From: Tropicibacter sp. R16_0
GTDB lineage: Bacteria > Pseudomonadota > Alphaproteobacteria > Rhodobacterales > Rhodobacteraceae
Direction of reading: 5' to 3'
Length of the DNA: 64,000 nucleotides
Assembly: GCF_017743935.1 (NCBI RefSeq)
Contig: NZ_JAGHRE010000001.1
Span: forward strand, 603,683 to 667,682
A model generated the notes under the pieces. That model had not been told where the DNA came from, made no database searches, and saw nothing but the letters and a program-made list of their open reading frames with translations. Positions 62,764-64,000 of this stretch are shown piece after piece (the first letter of the stretch is position 1; every line of letters starts with the position of its first letter). The translations under genes and the position numbers were made by a program.

Positions 62764-62853
62764 TCAGAGCCCCCCAAGCCATCCGGTGCAGACACCAAAC
62801 AGCAGGACAATCAGGGCCGCATAGGCCAGTTTCTGAACTCCGGTCTGAGACAT
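62764..62853 (-). CDS. 29-residue single-pass membrane peptide
   Basis: A 29-codon frame (starts MSQTGVQKLAYAALIVL, ends near WLGGL) is preceded by GAGGGGG and GCGGC and stops four bases before the XpaC ATG. Its middle, ALIVLLFGVCTGW, is a membrane helix. Translation coupling to xpaC is likely because the xpaC ribosome binding site lies within it. It is too short for standard annotation and I know no named family. It may be a real small membrane protein or a leader for xpaC expression. Confidence 0.6.
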   Translation of the reverse strand: MSQTGVQKLAYAALIVLLFGVCTGWLGGL

Positions 62854-62935
62854 GCCGCCCCCCTCGATGAGCCGTTGCCCATGAAACTAGGCGATGGTGC
62901 GCCGCCTTGCTAGGGGGAAGTCTGCGCTAAATCGC

Positions 62936-63916
62936 TCAGTCCCGGCGCTTTTTCGCCGGGGGCTTGCCTTTTGGCCCGCCTGTGCGAGGCCCGGGTTTGC
63001 CTGCGGGTTTGACAGCAGGTTTCGATCCGGGTTTTCCCCCGGGTCTGCCAGTGGGCTTACCGGGGCGGCGCAGGCTTTTGCTCGGGTCGTTTACACCGGG
63101 TTTTCCGGCCGGGCCCCGGCGACGCTGTGGTCGGGCGGGCGCTTTGGCATCCTCGTCCAGCGGCTTGCCTTCGGCATCAAGGCCCAATTGGTCGCGCAGA
63201 ACGCGGCGGCGGATTTCTTCGACCTCGCCCGGTTTGAGCTGACCCAATTGGAAGGGTCCATAAGACACGCGCAACAAGCGGTTCACCGACAGGCCGATCT
63301 CTTCCATCGCGCGGCGGATTTCGCGGTTCTTGCCTTCGCGGATCGCCACCGTCAGCCAGGCATTTGCCCCCTGTTGGCGGTCCAGCGAGACGGTCATCGG
63401 CTGGAACCGTTCGCCATCAATCACCAACCCCTTGCGCAGCGGGGCAAAGTCATCTTCGGTCGGACGGCCGTTCACACGGACGCGGTATTTGCGCACCCAT
63501 CCTGTCGAGGGCAGTTCGAGCTTGCGCTTGACGCCTCCGTCATTGGTCAGCAGCAAGAGCCCTTCGGAATTCAGGTCAAGCCGACCAACGCTCATCACGC
63601 GTGGCATGTCCTCGGGCAGTTCGTCATAGATCGTGGCGCGTCCCTTTTCGTCGCGGTCCGTGGTCACAAGACCCGTGGGCTTGTGATAGAGCCACAAGCG
63701 CGCCGGTTCGGGCGCCTTGATCGGCTTGCCGTCGACCGTGATCCGGTCCTTGTCGGTGACATTGAGGGCCGGAGAGGTGATGGTCTTGCCGTTCACTGTC
63801 ACGACACCGGCCTGGATCAGACGCTCGGCATCCCGGCGCGAGGCGACGCCTGCGCGGGCCAGAACCTTGGCGATACGGTCGCCTTTTGGCGTCTCGGATG
63901 ATGGGGATTTGCTCAT
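62936..63916 (-). CDS. rluB: 23S rRNA pseudouridine synthase RluB
   Basis: The 326-residue protein has an N-terminal S4 domain (GDRIAKVLARAGVASRRDAE), the RsuA/RluB catalytic region with GRLDLNSEGLLLLTNDG (catalytic Asp) and KNREIRRAMEEIG, and a low-complexity Lys/Pro/Gly/Arg-rich tail of about 85 residues that likely binds RNA. It makes pseudouridine 2605 in 23S rRNA. ATG 63916 lies at the conserved start; the frame extends upstream but without similarity. Confidence 0.93.
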   Translation of the reverse strand: MSKSPSSETPKGDRIAKVLARAGVASRRDAERLIQAGVVTVNGKTITSPALNVTDKDRITVDGKPIKAPEPARLWLYHKPTGLVTTDRDEKGRATIYDELPEDMPRVMSVGRLDLNSEGLLLLTNDGGVKRKLELPSTGWVRKYRVRVNGRPTEDDFAPLRKGLVIDGERFQPMTVSLDRQQGANAWLTVAIREGKNREIRRAMEEIGLSVNRLLRVSYGPFQLGQLKPGEVEEIRRRVLRDQLGLDAEGKPLDEDAKAPARPQRRRGPAGKPGVNDPSKSLRRPGKPTGRPGGKPGSKPAVKPAGKPGPRTGGPKGKPPAKKRRD

Positions 63917-63979
63917 GGATTGGGGCTTTAGCCCATTCCGATCGCTTGCGAAAGCACCCATTCTTGGGCAGGTTAGGGC

Positions 63980-64000
63980 ATGACCTTCAAATCCCATATG
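63980..64000 (+). CDS. Start of a divergent gene, cut by the window edge (possibly tadA)
   Basis: The last 21 bases read MTFKSHM on the plus strand, with AGGTTAGGG just upstream. In several roseobacters the gene divergent from rluB encodes the tRNA adenosine deaminase TadA with a similar MTF start, so this is a plausible partial tadA. The fragment is too short to confirm. Confidence 0.4.

Overview
The window looks like a chromosomal segment of a marine Rhodobacteraceae (Roseobacter-group) alphaproteobacterium. The reasons are GC-rich coding sequence with ATGA/TAATG operon overlaps, a PE-synthesis operon (psd-pssA), a tripartite tricarboxylate transporter, several ABC transporters, and small DUF families that are common in roseobacters. 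The species assignment is inference; no rRNA is present. There is one tRNA (Gly-UCC).

Layout. 0.3-8.9 kb: an unusual locus with a ~1,000-residue protein made almost entirely of X-(D/N)-E tripeptides, a small M3-like zinc peptidase, a 2OG-Fe(II) oxygenase, a type I secretion ABC protein with eroded catalytic motifs, and its membrane-fusion protein. This is my best candidate for an undescribed system: a secreted, possibly hydroxylated polyanionic repeat protein. 8.9-12.5 kb: modABC and a sulfotransferase-like gene without an obvious PAPS loop. 12.8-18.4 kb: DUF5666/DUF6502 pair facing an operon of a stand-alone NRPS-type adenylation enzyme, a membrane flavoreductase-like protein and a crotonase, with a perfect palindrome between them. 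18.4-21.4 kb: photolyase, then psd-pssA. 21.7-25.9 kb: split pqiA, pqiB and pqiC (MCE lipid transport).

26.4-33.5 kb: a tctCBA-type transporter operon, divergent from a MarR regulator operon with sulfatase, MBL hydrolase and FAH-family enzyme; a doubled MarR-type operator lies between them. 33.6-45.2 kb: tRNA-Gly, a lipid/drug ABC exporter, a BON-LysM protein, a 2OG oxygenase divergent from a LysR regulator, an acyl-CoA synthetase-esterase pair, a secreted beta-propeller protein, a secreted hydrolase divergent from an AraC regulator, and a phosphodiesterase. 45.4-52.5 kb: a peptide-type ABC importer with a CocE/NonD hydrolase. 52.6-55.7 kb: a tightly coupled nitroreductase-PfkB kinase-dtd-glycerate kinase operon.

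55.9-56.9 kb: a guanidine-II (mini-ykkC) riboswitch in front of a Gdx/SugE exporter and an isochorismatase-like hydrolase. 56.9-64 kb: a minus-strand block with zinc-ribbon membrane protein, SPFH-GYF2 protein, DUF2927 lipoprotein, TelA, XpaC, a 29-residue membrane peptide, rluB, and the first codons of a divergent gene.

Three intergenic gaps carry copies of one two-hairpin element whose stems differ in sequence but keep pairing, while two boxes stay fixed. No transposase, CRISPR array, prophage or replication origin was found.
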